DNA from: Bacillus stratosphericus
GTDB taxonomy: Bacteria > Bacillota > Bacilli > Bacillales > Bacillaceae
Direction: 5' to 3'
DNA length: 64,000 nucleotides
Assembly (NCBI RefSeq): GCF_020524495.1
Contig: NZ_JAIVLB010000003.1
Location: forward strand, 60,081 to 124,080
Below are positions 18,004 through 26,858 of this stretch, in pieces. The notes beneath the pieces were generated by a model that saw nothing but the letters and a program-made list of their open reading frames with translations, was not told the DNA's origin and did not search any database. The position numbers and the translations under genes are program-made. Within the stretch, counting starts at the first letter, position 1. Every line of letters begins with the position of its first letter.

Positions 18004-18028
18004 TAAAAAATACCGCCTCTTAGGCGGT
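18004..18028 (-). terminator. Minus-strand terminator downstream of dctB
   Basis: ACCGCC and GGCGGT pair around a five-base loop. On the minus strand the stem is followed by ATTTTTTA. It is the first good terminator after dctB. Confidence 0.7.
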
Positions 18029-18205
18029 GCCAGCGTGAAGACAAACCCTTACATTCATTGCAGTCCGGTGCTCACGAATGTCAAAAGTCGTTCCGATACT
18101 CCGTCTTTCCGAGACTTTAAGGATTTTCAAATGACGTCGAATAAGACAAAGAGCTGAATCTGTATAGCAACAATCAGAAATCCCTAAAAAGGGTTTTTTA
18201 TTTAT

Positions 18206-19294
18206 CTACTGATCTTCTTGAAAAGCATGCATAGGAGAAAGTTCATAACGATCCCGAAGCTCCTGGATCTGTTTGATCAAGGTGGAATCGATGGTTTTTT
18301 CGGCTTCATCATACAAAGGATCAAGGGCTTTCATCCATTTTTGCCTCTCTTCTTGTGTCAATTCGTGGATCTCAATTGGAGATTCCTGTTTAATGTCCTC
18401 CAGCTGATCTTTATTTAGCTGTTCCGCATGTTTTTCATTCCAGACCGTTGTTTCTTCCATCGCTTCAAGTAAAATTCGCTTTGTTTCAGGAGTCTGGCGA
18501 TCAAAGAATGATTGATCTGTTAAGACAACATACCCTAAATACCCGTGATTACTAATCGTCATAAAGTCTTGTATATGATAGAATTTTTTTGAATAAATAT
18601 TTGAAATTGTATTTTCTTCACCGTCTACTTTTTTTGTTTCCAACAGTTGAAACGTCGAATTGAATGATTCTTGATAGGGCTTTGCTCCAAGAAGTTTGAA
18701 TTGTTTTTCAATCATGTCGCTTTGCATAATGCGGAGAGATTGATTTTTTAAATCGCCAGGCTGTTTAATTGGTCCTTTATTAGAGGTGAGTTGTTTAAAG
18801 CCATTTGTCCAGTAGGCCATTCCCTTTAGTCCGTCTTTTTGCAACGTACCGAACAATCTCTGTCCAATCGCACCATGTAATCCTTCTTGAACAGCTTCAT
18901 AATTAGAAAAGGCAAAGGGAAGATCAAGTGCCAGCCATTCTAGAGACAGCATGCCTAGCTTAGAGGTAGACGGGGCGATAAATTGAACTTGATTCTCCTT
19001 TAGTGCATTCATCTCTTCAATATCGGAATAAAGGCTTCCGTTTGAAAAAATTTGAATGCTGATCTTTCCATCGGATTTCTCGTGCACCAGCTCAGCGAAT
19101 TTCTTTGCAGCTAGTCCTTTTGGTGTATTATCGGCTACGACATGGCTAAATTTGAACACAAGCTGATCCTTCAGTCCTGTCTGTTCATCATCAAAGATCG
19201 TCGCTGTTTTTGGCATCATATGATAAAAACCAAAGTATAAAGCGGTTACAAAACCGATGATCAGCAATAGCGTATAGGCGAATAAATTCTTCAT
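18206..19294 (-). CDS. dctB: C4-dicarboxylate-binding protein DctB (TRAP DctP family)
   Basis: The 362-residue protein has an amino-terminal membrane anchor or signal (FAYTLLLIIGFVTALYFGF) and a periplasmic-type TRAP solute-binding domain (FKFSHVVADNTPKGLAA, then the dicarboxylate-binding LRIMQSDM region near residue 190). In B. subtilis DctB is an extracytoplasmic sensor that cooperates with DctS and DctP to detect succinate, fumarate and malate; no TRAP membrane subunits are nearby, which supports that role here. It is divergent from dctS with only 67 bases between start codons. Confidence 0.92.
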   Translation of the reverse strand: MKNLFAYTLLLIIGFVTALYFGFYHMMPKTATIFDDEQTGLKDQLVFKFSHVVADNTPKGLAAKKFAELVHEKSDGKISIQIFSNGSLYSDIEEMNALKENQVQFIAPSTSKLGMLSLEWLALDLPFAFSNYEAVQEGLHGAIGQRLFGTLQKDGLKGMAYWTNGFKQLTSNKGPIKQPGDLKNQSLRIMQSDMIEKQFKLLGAKPYQESFNSTFQLLETKKVDGEENTISNIYSKKFYHIQDFMTISNHGYLGYVVLTDQSFFDRQTPETKRILLEAMEETTVWNEKHAEQLNKDQLEDIKQESPIEIHELTQEERQKWMKALDPLYDEAEKTIDSTLIKQIQELRDRYELSPMHAFQEDQ

Positions 19295-19307
19295 GCGTCA
19301 GATCCCC

Positions 19308-19333
19308 CTTCTGTCAAGCATACTTGACAGAAG
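19308..19333. promoter_or_regulatory. Perfect inverted repeat between dctB and dctS
   Basis: CTTCTGTCAAG and CTTGACAGAAG are perfect eleven-base arms around CATA. The repeat lies 14-39 bases upstream of dctB and about 30 bases upstream of dctS. Each arm contains TTGACA on one strand. It may be an operator for shared control of the two divergent genes or an RNA hairpin in the dctB leader. Confidence 0.55.
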
Positions 19334-19361
19334 AAGAATTCGTAAAGATACAGGTGAAAAA

Positions 19362-20981
19362 ATGATAAGAAATCGCTTAAAATTACAACAATTATCTATT
19401 AGGTGGAAACTCACCATCTTGACATATTTTGTTGTCATTTTCGCCCTTTTAATCGGAGGAATTGTCCTTGTCGGGGGAATTCAACAAACGGAGGAACGAG
19501 AGCTGAGAAAAAGACTCATGAACACAGCGAGAACAGTGGCTGAGATGAATGAGGTGAAGCAGGCGTTAGCCGATCAGACAAAGGAACGTTCTCGATTACA
19601 GCATGCGATTGAAGAGATTCGTATTATTCAAGACGCTGACTATATTGTTGTCATGGATATGGATCATATGAGATTAACGCATCCAGTGAAGGAAAGAATT
19701 GGTCAGCGCTCAGAGGGGACAGATGAAGAGCCGGCTTTTGCAGAGCATATTTATTTCTCAGAAGCAGAGGGAGAGCTTGGGACAGCCATTAGAGCTTTTT
19801 ATCCAGTGAAGGATGAAAAATTTAACCAAACAGGGGTTGTACTTGTCGGAAGAACGCTGCCAAGCATGGTAGATATATTAGGAGAAATGAAGCAGGATAT
19901 TCTCATGCTCCTCCTGCTGACGCTCAGCTTTGGACTTGTGGGTTCATTTTTGCTTGCCCGCCATATAAAGCAGCAAATGTTTAAGCTTGAGCCGCATGAG
20001 ATTGTCAGGATGCTAGAGGAACGCACCGCCACCTTTCACTCTATTAATGAAGGGGTCATCGCCATCGATAATCAGCATATGATTACAATCTTCAATGAAA
20101 AGGCGAAGCAAATTTTTGTGGTGACAGGTGATGTAGTGGGACGAAATATTTGGGATGTGTTGTCAGATACTAGACTCCCTGAAATTATTGATCGAGCAGA
20201 ACCAGTCTACAATGAAGAAATTCATATGAGCGGAAAGCGGATTATGAGCAGCCGGATTCCAATTGTGATGAAAAAGAAGATCATCGGAGCAGTCGCGATT
20301 TTTCAAGACCGGACAGAGGCTGCCAAATTGGCGGAGGAACTAACTGGGGTCAAGAACTTCGTTGACGGCCTGCGGGTGCAGAATCACGAGCATATGAATA
20401 AGCTGCATACCATTGCGGGGCTGATTCAGCTTGGTAAAGCCGATCAGGCACTCGACCTTGCGTTTCAAACGACTGAAGAACAGGAACATGTCACGGACTT
20501 TCTTCACCGGGTCATTCAGCACGATGCAGTCGCAGGCCTCTTGATGAGCAAGATGAGAAGGGGCAAGGAGCTAGGCATAAAAGTGGAGGTAGATGAAAAT
20601 AGCTGTCTGCGTTGCTTTCCAGAGCGTCTAGATCAGCATGATATGACGAAGCTTCTTGGTAATCTTATTGAAAATGCCTTTGCTTCGTTTGATTCTGTAG
20701 AAAGAGAAACAAAGCTGATTTCCATTAGTATTGATCAAACGGAGGATGTTCTTGCCATTTTGATTGAGGATCATGGCTTGGGAATAGAAGAGAAAATGAT
20801 TCCTCATATTTTCGATAAAGGCTTCACACACGGCAAAGAAAACGGAACAGGCTATGGCCTGTATATTGTAAAAACGATTATCGACAAAGGGATGGGAAAT
20901 GTAGAAGTCACATCAAGCATCGGCATTGGTACCACCTTCTCAATCGAATTCCCAATGATCATAGAGGAGAGAGACAGATGA
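19362..20981 (+). CDS. dctS: C4-dicarboxylate sensor histidine kinase DctS (CitA/DcuS type)
   Basis: The 539-residue kinase has two membrane segments (residues about 20-43 and 180-200) framing an extracellular PAS-like sensor (IQDADYIVVMDMDHMRLTHP). A cytoplasmic PAS domain (FHSINEGVIAIDNQHMITIF), a DHp helix with the phospho-accepting His in LRVQNHEHMNKLHT, and an ATPase domain (N box LLGNLIENAFAS, G box GTGYGLYIVK) follow. ATG at 19362 follows AGGTGAAAAA; the frame opens earlier, but into the dctB control region. It overlaps dctR by four bases. Confidence 0.94.
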   Translation: MIRNRLKLQQLSIRWKLTILTYFVVIFALLIGGIVLVGGIQQTEERELRKRLMNTARTVAEMNEVKQALADQTKERSRLQHAIEEIRIIQDADYIVVMDMDHMRLTHPVKERIGQRSEGTDEEPAFAEHIYFSEAEGELGTAIRAFYPVKDEKFNQTGVVLVGRTLPSMVDILGEMKQDILMLLLLTLSFGLVGSFLLARHIKQQMFKLEPHEIVRMLEERTATFHSINEGVIAIDNQHMITIFNEKAKQIFVVTGDVVGRNIWDVLSDTRLPEIIDRAEPVYNEEIHMSGKRIMSSRIPIVMKKKIIGAVAIFQDRTEAAKLAEELTGVKNFVDGLRVQNHEHMNKLHTIAGLIQLGKADQALDLAFQTTEEQEHVTDFLHRVIQHDAVAGLLMSKMRRGKELGIKVEVDENSCLRCFPERLDQHDMTKLLGNLIENAFASFDSVERETKLISISIDQTEDVLAILIEDHGLGIEEKMIPHIFDKGFTHGKENGTGYGLYIVKTIIDKGMGNVEVTSSIGIGTTFSIEFPMIIEERDR

Positions 20982-21661
20982 CTCAGATTAAGGTGCTATT
21001 AATTGAAGATGATCCAATGGTGCAAGAGGTCAATAAAGAGTTCATTATGAGTATTCCTGGCTTTCAAGTAGTGGCTGTAACAGGGAATGGAGAACAGGGC
21101 ATCCAGCTCATCAAAGACATTCGCCCAGACCTTGTTGTACTTGATGTCTATATGCCAAAGAAAGATGGAGTCAAAACGTTGCAAGACATTAGAAAGCAAA
21201 AGATGAAGGTGGATGTGATCGTGATTTCTGCAGCGAAGGATAAAGAGACAATTGGTGTTATGCTTCAAAATGGTGCGCGAGATTATATCATCAAACCGTT
21301 CAAATTTAGACGAATGAAAGAATCTCTTGAAAGCTATAAAGCGTTTAAATCGAAAATTCGTACTGCAGCCGAATTCTCTCAGGAGATGCTGGACGATATC
21401 ATAAGAAAGCCCGCCGTTAAGCAGGAAGATACGTGGCTCCCTAAGGGGCTGAATGTGCATACGATGAACGAAGTTAAAGCATATATGAGTTTACAAGAAG
21501 GAGCGCAATCCGCAGAAGAAGTAGCCAATGCACTTGGTATCGCTCGTGTCACGGCCCGCCGCTATTTAGACTTTCTTGTAAAAGAAGGCGAGTTGAAATT
21601 AGATATGCAATATGGCGGGGTAGGACGGCCTGTGAATAAATATATCAAACATTCTGACTAA
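20978..21661 (+). CDS. dctR: C4-dicarboxylate response regulator DctR (CitB family)
   Basis: The 227-residue protein has an amino-terminal receiver domain with the acidic pair EDD at residues 9-11, the phospho-accepting Asp in LVVLDVYMP and the conserved Lys in IIKPFKFRR. Its carboxy-terminal helix-turn-helix (AEEVANALGIARVTARRYLDFL) is typical of the CitB/DcuR group. Phosphorylated DctR activates dctP. ATGA overlap with dctS indicates coupling. Direct repeats just past its stop may be its target. Confidence 0.94.
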   Translation: MTQIKVLLIEDDPMVQEVNKEFIMSIPGFQVVAVTGNGEQGIQLIKDIRPDLVVLDVYMPKKDGVKTLQDIRKQKMKVDVIVISAAKDKETIGVMLQNGARDYIIKPFKFRRMKESLESYKAFKSKIRTAAEFSQEMLDDIIRKPAVKQEDTWLPKGLNVHTMNEVKAYMSLQEGAQSAEEVANALGIARVTARRYLDFLVKEGELKLDMQYGGVGRPVNKYIKHSD

Positions 21662-21680
21662 GAGACCAAAAAGACCAAAA
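21662..21680 (+). promoter_or_regulatory. Direct repeat upstream of dctP, candidate DctR site
   Basis: AGACCAAAA occurs twice in tandem directly after the dctR stop, about 105 bases upstream of dctP. Activators of the CitB family bind tandem A/T-rich sites, and B. subtilis DctR is known to bind the dctP promoter region, so it is a reasonable candidate; only the repeat itself is seen. Confidence 0.4.
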
Positions 21681-21745
21681 TGTACGATATGTTCATAAGC
21701 TTCACAGCCTTTAATGAAATCGCTATCATTTATCTTCAGATAATA

Positions 21746-21759
21746 GTTAAGCGTTTACA
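21746..21759. promoter_or_regulatory. Candidate CcpA cre site upstream of dctP
   Basis: GTTAAGCGTTTACA matches the cre consensus TGWAARCGYTWNCW at 12 of 14 positions, with the central core AAGCGTTTAC intact. It lies 27 bases upstream of the dctP start. Glucose repression of dctP is known in B. subtilis. Confidence 0.55.
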
Positions 21760-21785
21760 TCAAAGGGTGAGGGAGTGGATTTTTT

Positions 21786-23054
21786 ATGAAGAGGCTTTTT
21801 AATAACCTGACATTCCAGGTGATTGCAGCGGTTATCATCGGGATCATTGTTGGGATGGTCTGGCCAAACGTCGGGAAGGAAATGAAACCGCTTGGTGACA
21901 CATTTATTAATGCAGTCAAAATGGTCATTGCTCCAATTATTTTCTTAACCATTGTTCTTGGTATTGCCAAGATGGGTGATATGAAAAAGGTGGGGAAAGT
22001 TGGGGGGAAAGCATTTATTTATTTTGAAGTCGTCACAACACTTGCACTTGTCATCGGCCTTTTTGTTGTCAATATCATGAAGCCGGGAGCAGGTCTTGAC
22101 TATAGTAAGCTTGAAAAAGGGGATGTCTCACAGTATATCCAAAATGGAGGACAGGGTATTGACTGGATGGAGTTTGTCACACACATTGTGCCATCTAACA
22201 TGGTAGATGCCTTTGCGAAGGGCGATATTTTACAGGTCTTATTTTTCTCTATTTTATTTGGTGTTGCGCTTGCTTCACTTGGGGAGAAGGGGAAAGGAAT
22301 CATCGAATGGCTTGATAAGCTATCACTTGTTTTTTTCAAAATCATTGGCTATATCATGCGTGCAGCGCCATTAGGTGCATTTGGGGCAATGGCCTATACG
22401 ATCGGACACTTTGGTTTGGCTTCGATTAAACCGCTGGCGAGTCTGATGCTCTCAGTTTATTTGACCATGTTCCTGTTCATCTTCGTCGTACTGAATATCA
22501 TTTGTAAAATGTATGGCTTTAGCCTGTTCGGTTATCTACGTTTTATCAAAGATGAAATTTTAATTGTTCTTGGTACAAGTTCTTCCGAATCAGTGCTGCC
22601 AAGAATGATGGATAAAATGGAACGTTATGGATGCTCTAAGTCAGTTGTGGGTCTTGTCATTCCAACAGGTTATTCCTTTAACTTAGATGGAACCTCTATA
22701 TACTTATCAATGGCCGTGGTCTTCTTAGCGCAAGTGTTTGGTGTTGATTTGTCAATCGGTCAACAGATCACCATTATCCTTGTTCTTATGCTCACATCAA
22801 AGGGAGCAGCTGGGGTGACAGGAAGCGGATTTATCGTGCTGGCATCTACACTTGCTGCGCTTCAGGTGATTCCGCTTGAAGGGCTTGCACTGCTGCTAGG
22901 AGTTGACCGATTCATGAGTGAAGGAAGAGCTATTACAAATTTGATTGGAAATGGAATTGCAACAATTGTTGTAGCGAAAAGTGAAGGTGAATTTGACGAA
23001 GCAAAAAGCAAAACAGCGCTTCAGGAAATGCGGAATATCAAGCAGGCTGTATAG
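21786..23054 (+). CDS. dctP: C4-dicarboxylate:proton symporter DctP (DctA family)
   Basis: The 422-residue membrane transporter belongs to the dicarboxylate/amino acid:cation symporter family. It shows the serine-rich hairpin tip (LGTSSSESVLPRMM), the TM7 motif GYSFNLDGTSIYLS and the second hairpin (SKGAAGVTGSGF). The GYSFNLDGT version is typical of C4-dicarboxylate carriers of the DctA type. It imports fumarate, succinate and malate and is controlled by DctS/DctR. ATG follows GAGGGAGTGG, and a terminator follows the gene. Confidence 0.93.
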   Translation: MKRLFNNLTFQVIAAVIIGIIVGMVWPNVGKEMKPLGDTFINAVKMVIAPIIFLTIVLGIAKMGDMKKVGKVGGKAFIYFEVVTTLALVIGLFVVNIMKPGAGLDYSKLEKGDVSQYIQNGGQGIDWMEFVTHIVPSNMVDAFAKGDILQVLFFSILFGVALASLGEKGKGIIEWLDKLSLVFFKIIGYIMRAAPLGAFGAMAYTIGHFGLASIKPLASLMLSVYLTMFLFIFVVLNIICKMYGFSLFGYLRFIKDEILIVLGTSSSESVLPRMMDKMERYGCSKSVVGLVIPTGYSFNLDGTSIYLSMAVVFLAQVFGVDLSIGQQITIILVLMLTSKGAAGVTGSGFIVLASTLAALQVIPLEGLALLLGVDRFMSEGRAITNLIGNGIATIVVAKSEGEFDEAKSKTALQEMRNIKQAV

Positions 23055-23065
23055 TATAAATAACC

Positions 23066-23107
23066 AAAAACCGAAACCTTATGTTCTACATGGGGTTCGG
23101 TTTTTTC
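23066..23107 (+). terminator. Terminator of dctP
   Basis: AAAAACCGAA pairs with TTCGGTTTTT, extended by CC/GG towards the loop, and ends in a T run. Confidence 0.8.
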
Positions 23108-23262
23108 TTGTGATGAAAAGAAAAAACATGAAAGCTACATAAAAATAGTACGATTCGTAAGACCTCATTGACCATTTGTTATATAATTTACAGAAAGATC
23201 CGATATAATGTATATCAGATACGATGAAAAATAGACTTTAGTCCTGGCAGGTGTGTAACGTA

Positions 23263-24285
23263 ATGGCGGCATTTTTAAAATTGTTCGAAAAACCCGGTAT
23301 TAAGCGGTTTTCAGTATTTGTAGTATTAGCCACAGTATTATATCTATTAAGAGGAATGATGAATTTAATTCTCCTGACCTTCATATTTACCTTTTTGATG
23401 AATCGGTTAGAGGGGGTTATTAGAGGCTTTTTAAATCGATTCCTTAAAATAGGACAGAAATCGGTCATTACCATTTTGTACATTCTTCTCGCTGGTGGAT
23501 TGACGTTTGGCGGATTTGTTTTTGTGCCAATCATCGCCAAACAGGTGGAGCAGCTATTTCATTTAGGGAAGAAAATTGCAGATCATCCACAAGATTTACC
23601 CTTCTTTGACGTCATCACCAACGTATTCGGAGATTTCAAAATATCAGCTTTCTTTGAGAAAGGGTTTAATTTCCTCTATGCATACTTAACCGATTTCAGC
23701 ACGTTCAGTATCCAGGTCATAATGTCCTTAATATTAAGCATGTTCTTCCTGTTTGAAAAGGAACGCCTCATTCAATTTATGAAAAAATTCAAAACGAGTA
23801 AAATCTCCGTGTTCTATCATGAAATTGCCTTCTTTGGACGTAAATTCTCCAGAACGTTTGGAAAGGTACTCGAAGCACAGTTTATTATTGCAACTGTTAA
23901 CTGTGTGTTAACGACAATTGCTCTTGGGATTATGGGATTCCCGCAGTTATTTGGATTAGCCGTGATGGTCTTCTTGCTAGGCTTAATTCCTGTAGCAGGT
24001 GTGGTCATCTCTCTCATTCCGTTGAGCATTATTGCGTACACACTTGGAGGCGGAATATACGTTATTTATATTGTGCTAGTAATCGTGATCATCCATGCAA
24101 TTGAAGCCTATTTCTTAAATCCAAAGCTCATGTCAGCTAAAACAGAACTCCCTATTTTCTTTACGTTTATTGTGCTCATTTTTTCTGAACACTATATTGG
24201 CATTTGGGGGCTCATTATTGGTATTCCAATTTTTGTGTTTATCCTAGATATTTTGGAGGTCACAAACAAGGAGGAAAGTAGTTAA
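23263..24285 (+). CDS. ydbI: AI-2E family membrane protein YdbI
   Basis: The 340-residue protein has about seven or eight membrane segments and the AI-2E/PerM (UPF0118) signature in its last third (GLIPVAGVVISLIPLSIIAY). Despite the family name, members transport diverse small molecules or ions and the substrate here is unknown. ATG at 23263 lies eight bases after AGGTGTG; an upstream in-frame GTG at 23251 falls inside that binding site. It sits after dctP, as in B. subtilis. Confidence 0.88.
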   Translation: MAAFLKLFEKPGIKRFSVFVVLATVLYLLRGMMNLILLTFIFTFLMNRLEGVIRGFLNRFLKIGQKSVITILYILLAGGLTFGGFVFVPIIAKQVEQLFHLGKKIADHPQDLPFFDVITNVFGDFKISAFFEKGFNFLYAYLTDFSTFSIQVIMSLILSMFFLFEKERLIQFMKKFKTSKISVFYHEIAFFGRKFSRTFGKVLEAQFIIATVNCVLTTIALGIMGFPQLFGLAVMVFLLGLIPVAGVVISLIPLSIIAYTLGGGIYVIYIVLVIVIIHAIEAYFLNPKLMSAKTELPIFFTFIVLIFSEHYIGIWGLIIGIPIFVFILDILEVTNKEESS

Positions 24286-24355
24286 AAAGTCTATTTGAAC
24301 CTTTACAATTTTCAAAAAATAAGGTATAAATAGTATGAATATATCATAATAACCA

Positions 24356-24540
24356 CACGCTTAATCCTTCTAAAGGAATGGGGGACCCACTATTTGGGGG
24401 TGAATTTTTCTATGAATAGAAAAAAGGACATCTCTTCGTCCTAACCCGTCAGCTAACCTCATCAGCGTGAAGAGAGTAAAAACGGTGGTACATGTAAGGA
24501 CACGCAGGCCCACGAGAAAACTCTCCTCGTGGGTCTTTTT
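24356..24540 (+). promoter_or_regulatory. c-di-AMP riboswitch (ydaO-yuaA class) with terminator
   Basis: The leader has the landmarks of the ydaO class in order: the P1 strand CACGCT with AATCC after it, GGGGGACCCA, GGGGGTGAA, TCTCTTCGTCC, and ACCCGTCAGCTAACCTC, closed by AGCGTG that pairs with the 5' P1 strand (24356-24361 with 24464-24469). A strong terminator follows: CCCACGAG (24509-24516) pairs with CTCGTGGG (24526-24533) before TCTTTTT. The class binds cyclic di-AMP and stops transcription when it is bound. The expression platform ends 20 bases before the symporter start. Confidence 0.93.
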
Positions 24541-24560
24541 GACGAGGAAGGGGAGATTTT

Positions 24561-25805
24561 ATGAAGCTGTCTACAAAAATTATTATTGCCCTTATTGTAG
24601 GTGCAATCACGGGACTTTTGCTTAACATTTTTGCTCCAAATGTATTCAAAGTGTTAGATCCTTATCTATTCACACCTCTAGGTCAAATCTTTTTAAATCT
24701 AATTAAAATGTTAGTTGTGCCAATCGTGTTCTTTTCCATCACACTTGGCGTGGCAGGGCTTGGTGATCCGAAAAAGCTTGGTCGAATCGGCGCGAAAAGC
24801 ATCTTATATTTCCTACTTACAACAACGTTCGCTATTATCATTGCAATGTCTTTAGCATTATTAATTAAACCTGGTTCTTTTGGTACATTCGATACAAAGG
24901 GGGCAGAATACGAACCTCAAGAAGCACCATCTACGGTTGACACATTATTAAACATCATTCCATCAAATCCAGTCCAATCTCTAGTTGAAGGAAATATGTT
25001 ACAAATTATTGTGTTCTGTGTATTCTTAGGTCTAGGTATTGCAGTATTAGGTAAAAAAACAGAGGGGTTACTAAAAATATTAAATCAAGGCAATGAACTC
25101 ATGATGTACCTTGTGGGAGTTGTCATGAAATTTGCCCCATACGGAACTTTTGGCTTAATAGTAACTGCTATTGGGAGCCAAGGTCTTAATGCAATTAAAG
25201 CCATGGGACTGTACTTTTCAGTGGTTCTAGTAGCGCTATTTGTCCATTTCTTTCTCACATATGGTTCAACTTTGGCTTTATTTGCAAAACGAAATCCTTT
25301 TACATTCTTTAAAGATTTTTCACCTGCGATGGTCGTGGCATTTAGTACGTCAAGCAGTAGTGCAGTTCTTCCGGTTTCAATGGAAACAGCTCAGAAGAAG
25401 CTTAAAGTACCAGAGCCTATTTCTAGCTTTGTGCAGCCATTAGGGGCCACGATCAATATGGATGGAACGGCAATTATGCAAGGAGTCGCAACGATCTTTA
25501 TTGCACAAGTATTTGGTGTTGAATTGACGCTCTTGCAAATGGTAACAGTTGTTTTAACTGCCGTATTAGCAAGTATTGGGACAGCAGGTGTGCCTGGGGT
25601 TGGTTTGATTATGCTCGCAATGGTATTGGATTCTGTGGGGCTTCCTGTTGAAGGCATTGCGCTCATCCTTGGTATAGACCGCTTATTAGATATGGCAAGA
25701 ACCGTTGTCAATATTACAGGTGACGCAGCATGTGCCGTCATTGTTTCTGAGACCGAGAAGAAACATGAGAAGGACACATCATCATCACCTAACCTATCGA
25801 TGTAA
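24561..25805 (+). CDS. gltT: Glutamate/aspartate-type cation symporter (DctA/GltT family)
   Basis: The 414-residue carrier has the DAACS family marks: FSTSSSSAVLPVSM at the first hairpin, LGATINMDGTAIMQG in segment seven, and SIGTAGVPGVG at the second hairpin. The QPLGATINMDGTA form is characteristic of acidic amino acid carriers such as GltT, so glutamate or aspartate is the likely substrate. It is distinct from DctP only 2 kb upstream. ATG follows GGAAGGGGAG. Control by a c-di-AMP riboswitch links its expression to osmotic and potassium signalling. The symbol follows similarity, not synteny. Confidence 0.85.
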   Translation: MKLSTKIIIALIVGAITGLLLNIFAPNVFKVLDPYLFTPLGQIFLNLIKMLVVPIVFFSITLGVAGLGDPKKLGRIGAKSILYFLLTTTFAIIIAMSLALLIKPGSFGTFDTKGAEYEPQEAPSTVDTLLNIIPSNPVQSLVEGNMLQIIVFCVFLGLGIAVLGKKTEGLLKILNQGNELMMYLVGVVMKFAPYGTFGLIVTAIGSQGLNAIKAMGLYFSVVLVALFVHFFLTYGSTLALFAKRNPFTFFKDFSPAMVVAFSTSSSSAVLPVSMETAQKKLKVPEPISSFVQPLGATINMDGTAIMQGVATIFIAQVFGVELTLLQMVTVVLTAVLASIGTAGVPGVGLIMLAMVLDSVGLPVEGIALILGIDRLLDMARTVVNITGDAACAVIVSETEKKHEKDTSSSPNLSM

Positions 25806-25816
25806 TAGGCAAGAAG

Positions 25817-25840
25817 GGCTGACTAGGTCAGCCTTTTTTT
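25817..25840 (+). terminator. Terminator of the symporter gene
   Basis: GGCTGAC and GTCAGCC form a perfect seven-base stem around TAG, followed by seven T. Confidence 0.9.
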
Positions 25841-25931
25841 CATGGAGCTCCTTGTCTTGCGTGATATACTCTTAACAGAATGAGCGGCCTTAACTGCCGT
25901 CATAGGCTTTACATCAGAAGGAGGAATCACT

Positions 25932-26858
25932 TTGCAGTCTGCTGTTCTAAAAGTAGAGAAAGTCGATAAAGAAATTGGTCGGCATATGATTTTGCAAGAT
26001 ATTTCTATGGAAATTGGCCAAGGGGAGATTGTCGGTTTACTCGGACCGAATGGGTCGGGGAAAACGACCTTGATTAAATTAATTGTTGGCTTGATGAAAA
26101 AAAACAAAGGCCGGATCATGATCAATGGATATTCTCAAGATGATGAATGTCAAAAATCGATGGCATCTATTGGTGCTATCATAGAAAACCCTGAATTTTA
26201 TTCGTATTTAACAGGATTTGAAAACCTTGAGTTGTATGCGGTCATGCATGATGGGATATCCGAGAAGCGCATTTGTGAAGTGGTGGAAAGACTTCGACTG
26301 GAGAACGCCATTCATCAGAAGGTCAAGACGTATTCATTAGGGATGAAACAAAAGCTTGGGATTGCACAAGCTATTTTACATCAACCAAACCTGCTTATAT
26401 TAGATGAACCGCTAAATGGACTTGATCCCTCAGGAATGAAGGAATTTCGTGAGCATTTGCAAACGCTCGTACAAGAAGAAGGGACTTCTGTATTATTTGC
26501 CACACATCTATTGCACGAGGTAGAGGAGTTATGTGACCGCATGATCATTATTCAAAAAGGACAGATCAAAGCCGATGTAAATCTTCGGGGCATTGGTGGA
26601 CAGGAGCAGGTGTTGATGAATATTCAACCTGTAGAAAAGGCAGCTTCATGGCTCGATGAACATGGATATACATATGAACAAAATGGGCAGCGTGTGATGC
26701 TTCAACTGAACAAAGACCGTGTGCCAGAGCTTAACAAACAGCTTGTGTTGGCAGGGTTTGATGTACTTGAAATGACGCCTCAAAAACGATCAATTGAAGA
26801 GGCCTTTATGAAATGGACGGAAGGCGGGACAGCAGATGCTTCAACTCATCAAGAATGA
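25932..26858 (+). CDS. ydbJ: ABC transporter ATP-binding protein YdbJ
   Basis: The 308-residue ATPase has Walker A GPNGSGKTT near residue 43, the signature YSLGMKQKLGIAQA near residue 137, Walker B LLILDEPLNGLDPSG near residue 157 and the H-loop FATHLLHEVEE. The motif order and the 80-residue tail match bacitracin- or lantibiotic-type multidrug ABC exporters. TTG at 25932 follows AAGGAGGAATCAC. It overlaps ydbK by 23 bases, so the pair forms one exporter. The substrate is not known. Confidence 0.9.
   Translation: MQSAVLKVEKVDKEIGRHMILQDISMEIGQGEIVGLLGPNGSGKTTLIKLIVGLMKKNKGRIMINGYSQDDECQKSMASIGAIIENPEFYSYLTGFENLELYAVMHDGISEKRICEVVERLRLENAIHQKVKTYSLGMKQKLGIAQAILHQPNLLILDEPLNGLDPSGMKEFREHLQTLVQEEGTSVLFATHLLHEVEELCDRMIIIQKGQIKADVNLRGIGGQEQVLMNIQPVEKAASWLDEHGYTYEQNGQRVMLQLNKDRVPELNKQLVLAGFDVLEMTPQKRSIEEAFMKWTEGGTADASTHQE

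Larger units (their letters stand above)
17844..18205. other. Intergenic region between mntH and dctB
   Basis: Apart from the mntH control region and one hairpin near 18004-18028 no feature is supported. The segment 18030-18180 has a different, more GC-rich texture and no open frame. In B. subtilis ydaS, ydaT, ydbA and gsiB lie in this interval; none is recognised here. Confidence 0.4.

Noticed and set aside
21786..25805. dctP and the GltT-like symporter as a tandem duplication
   Set aside because: They differ in the diagnostic segment-seven motif (GYSFNLDGT against GATINMDGT) and across their length, so they are distant paralogues, not a recent duplication.
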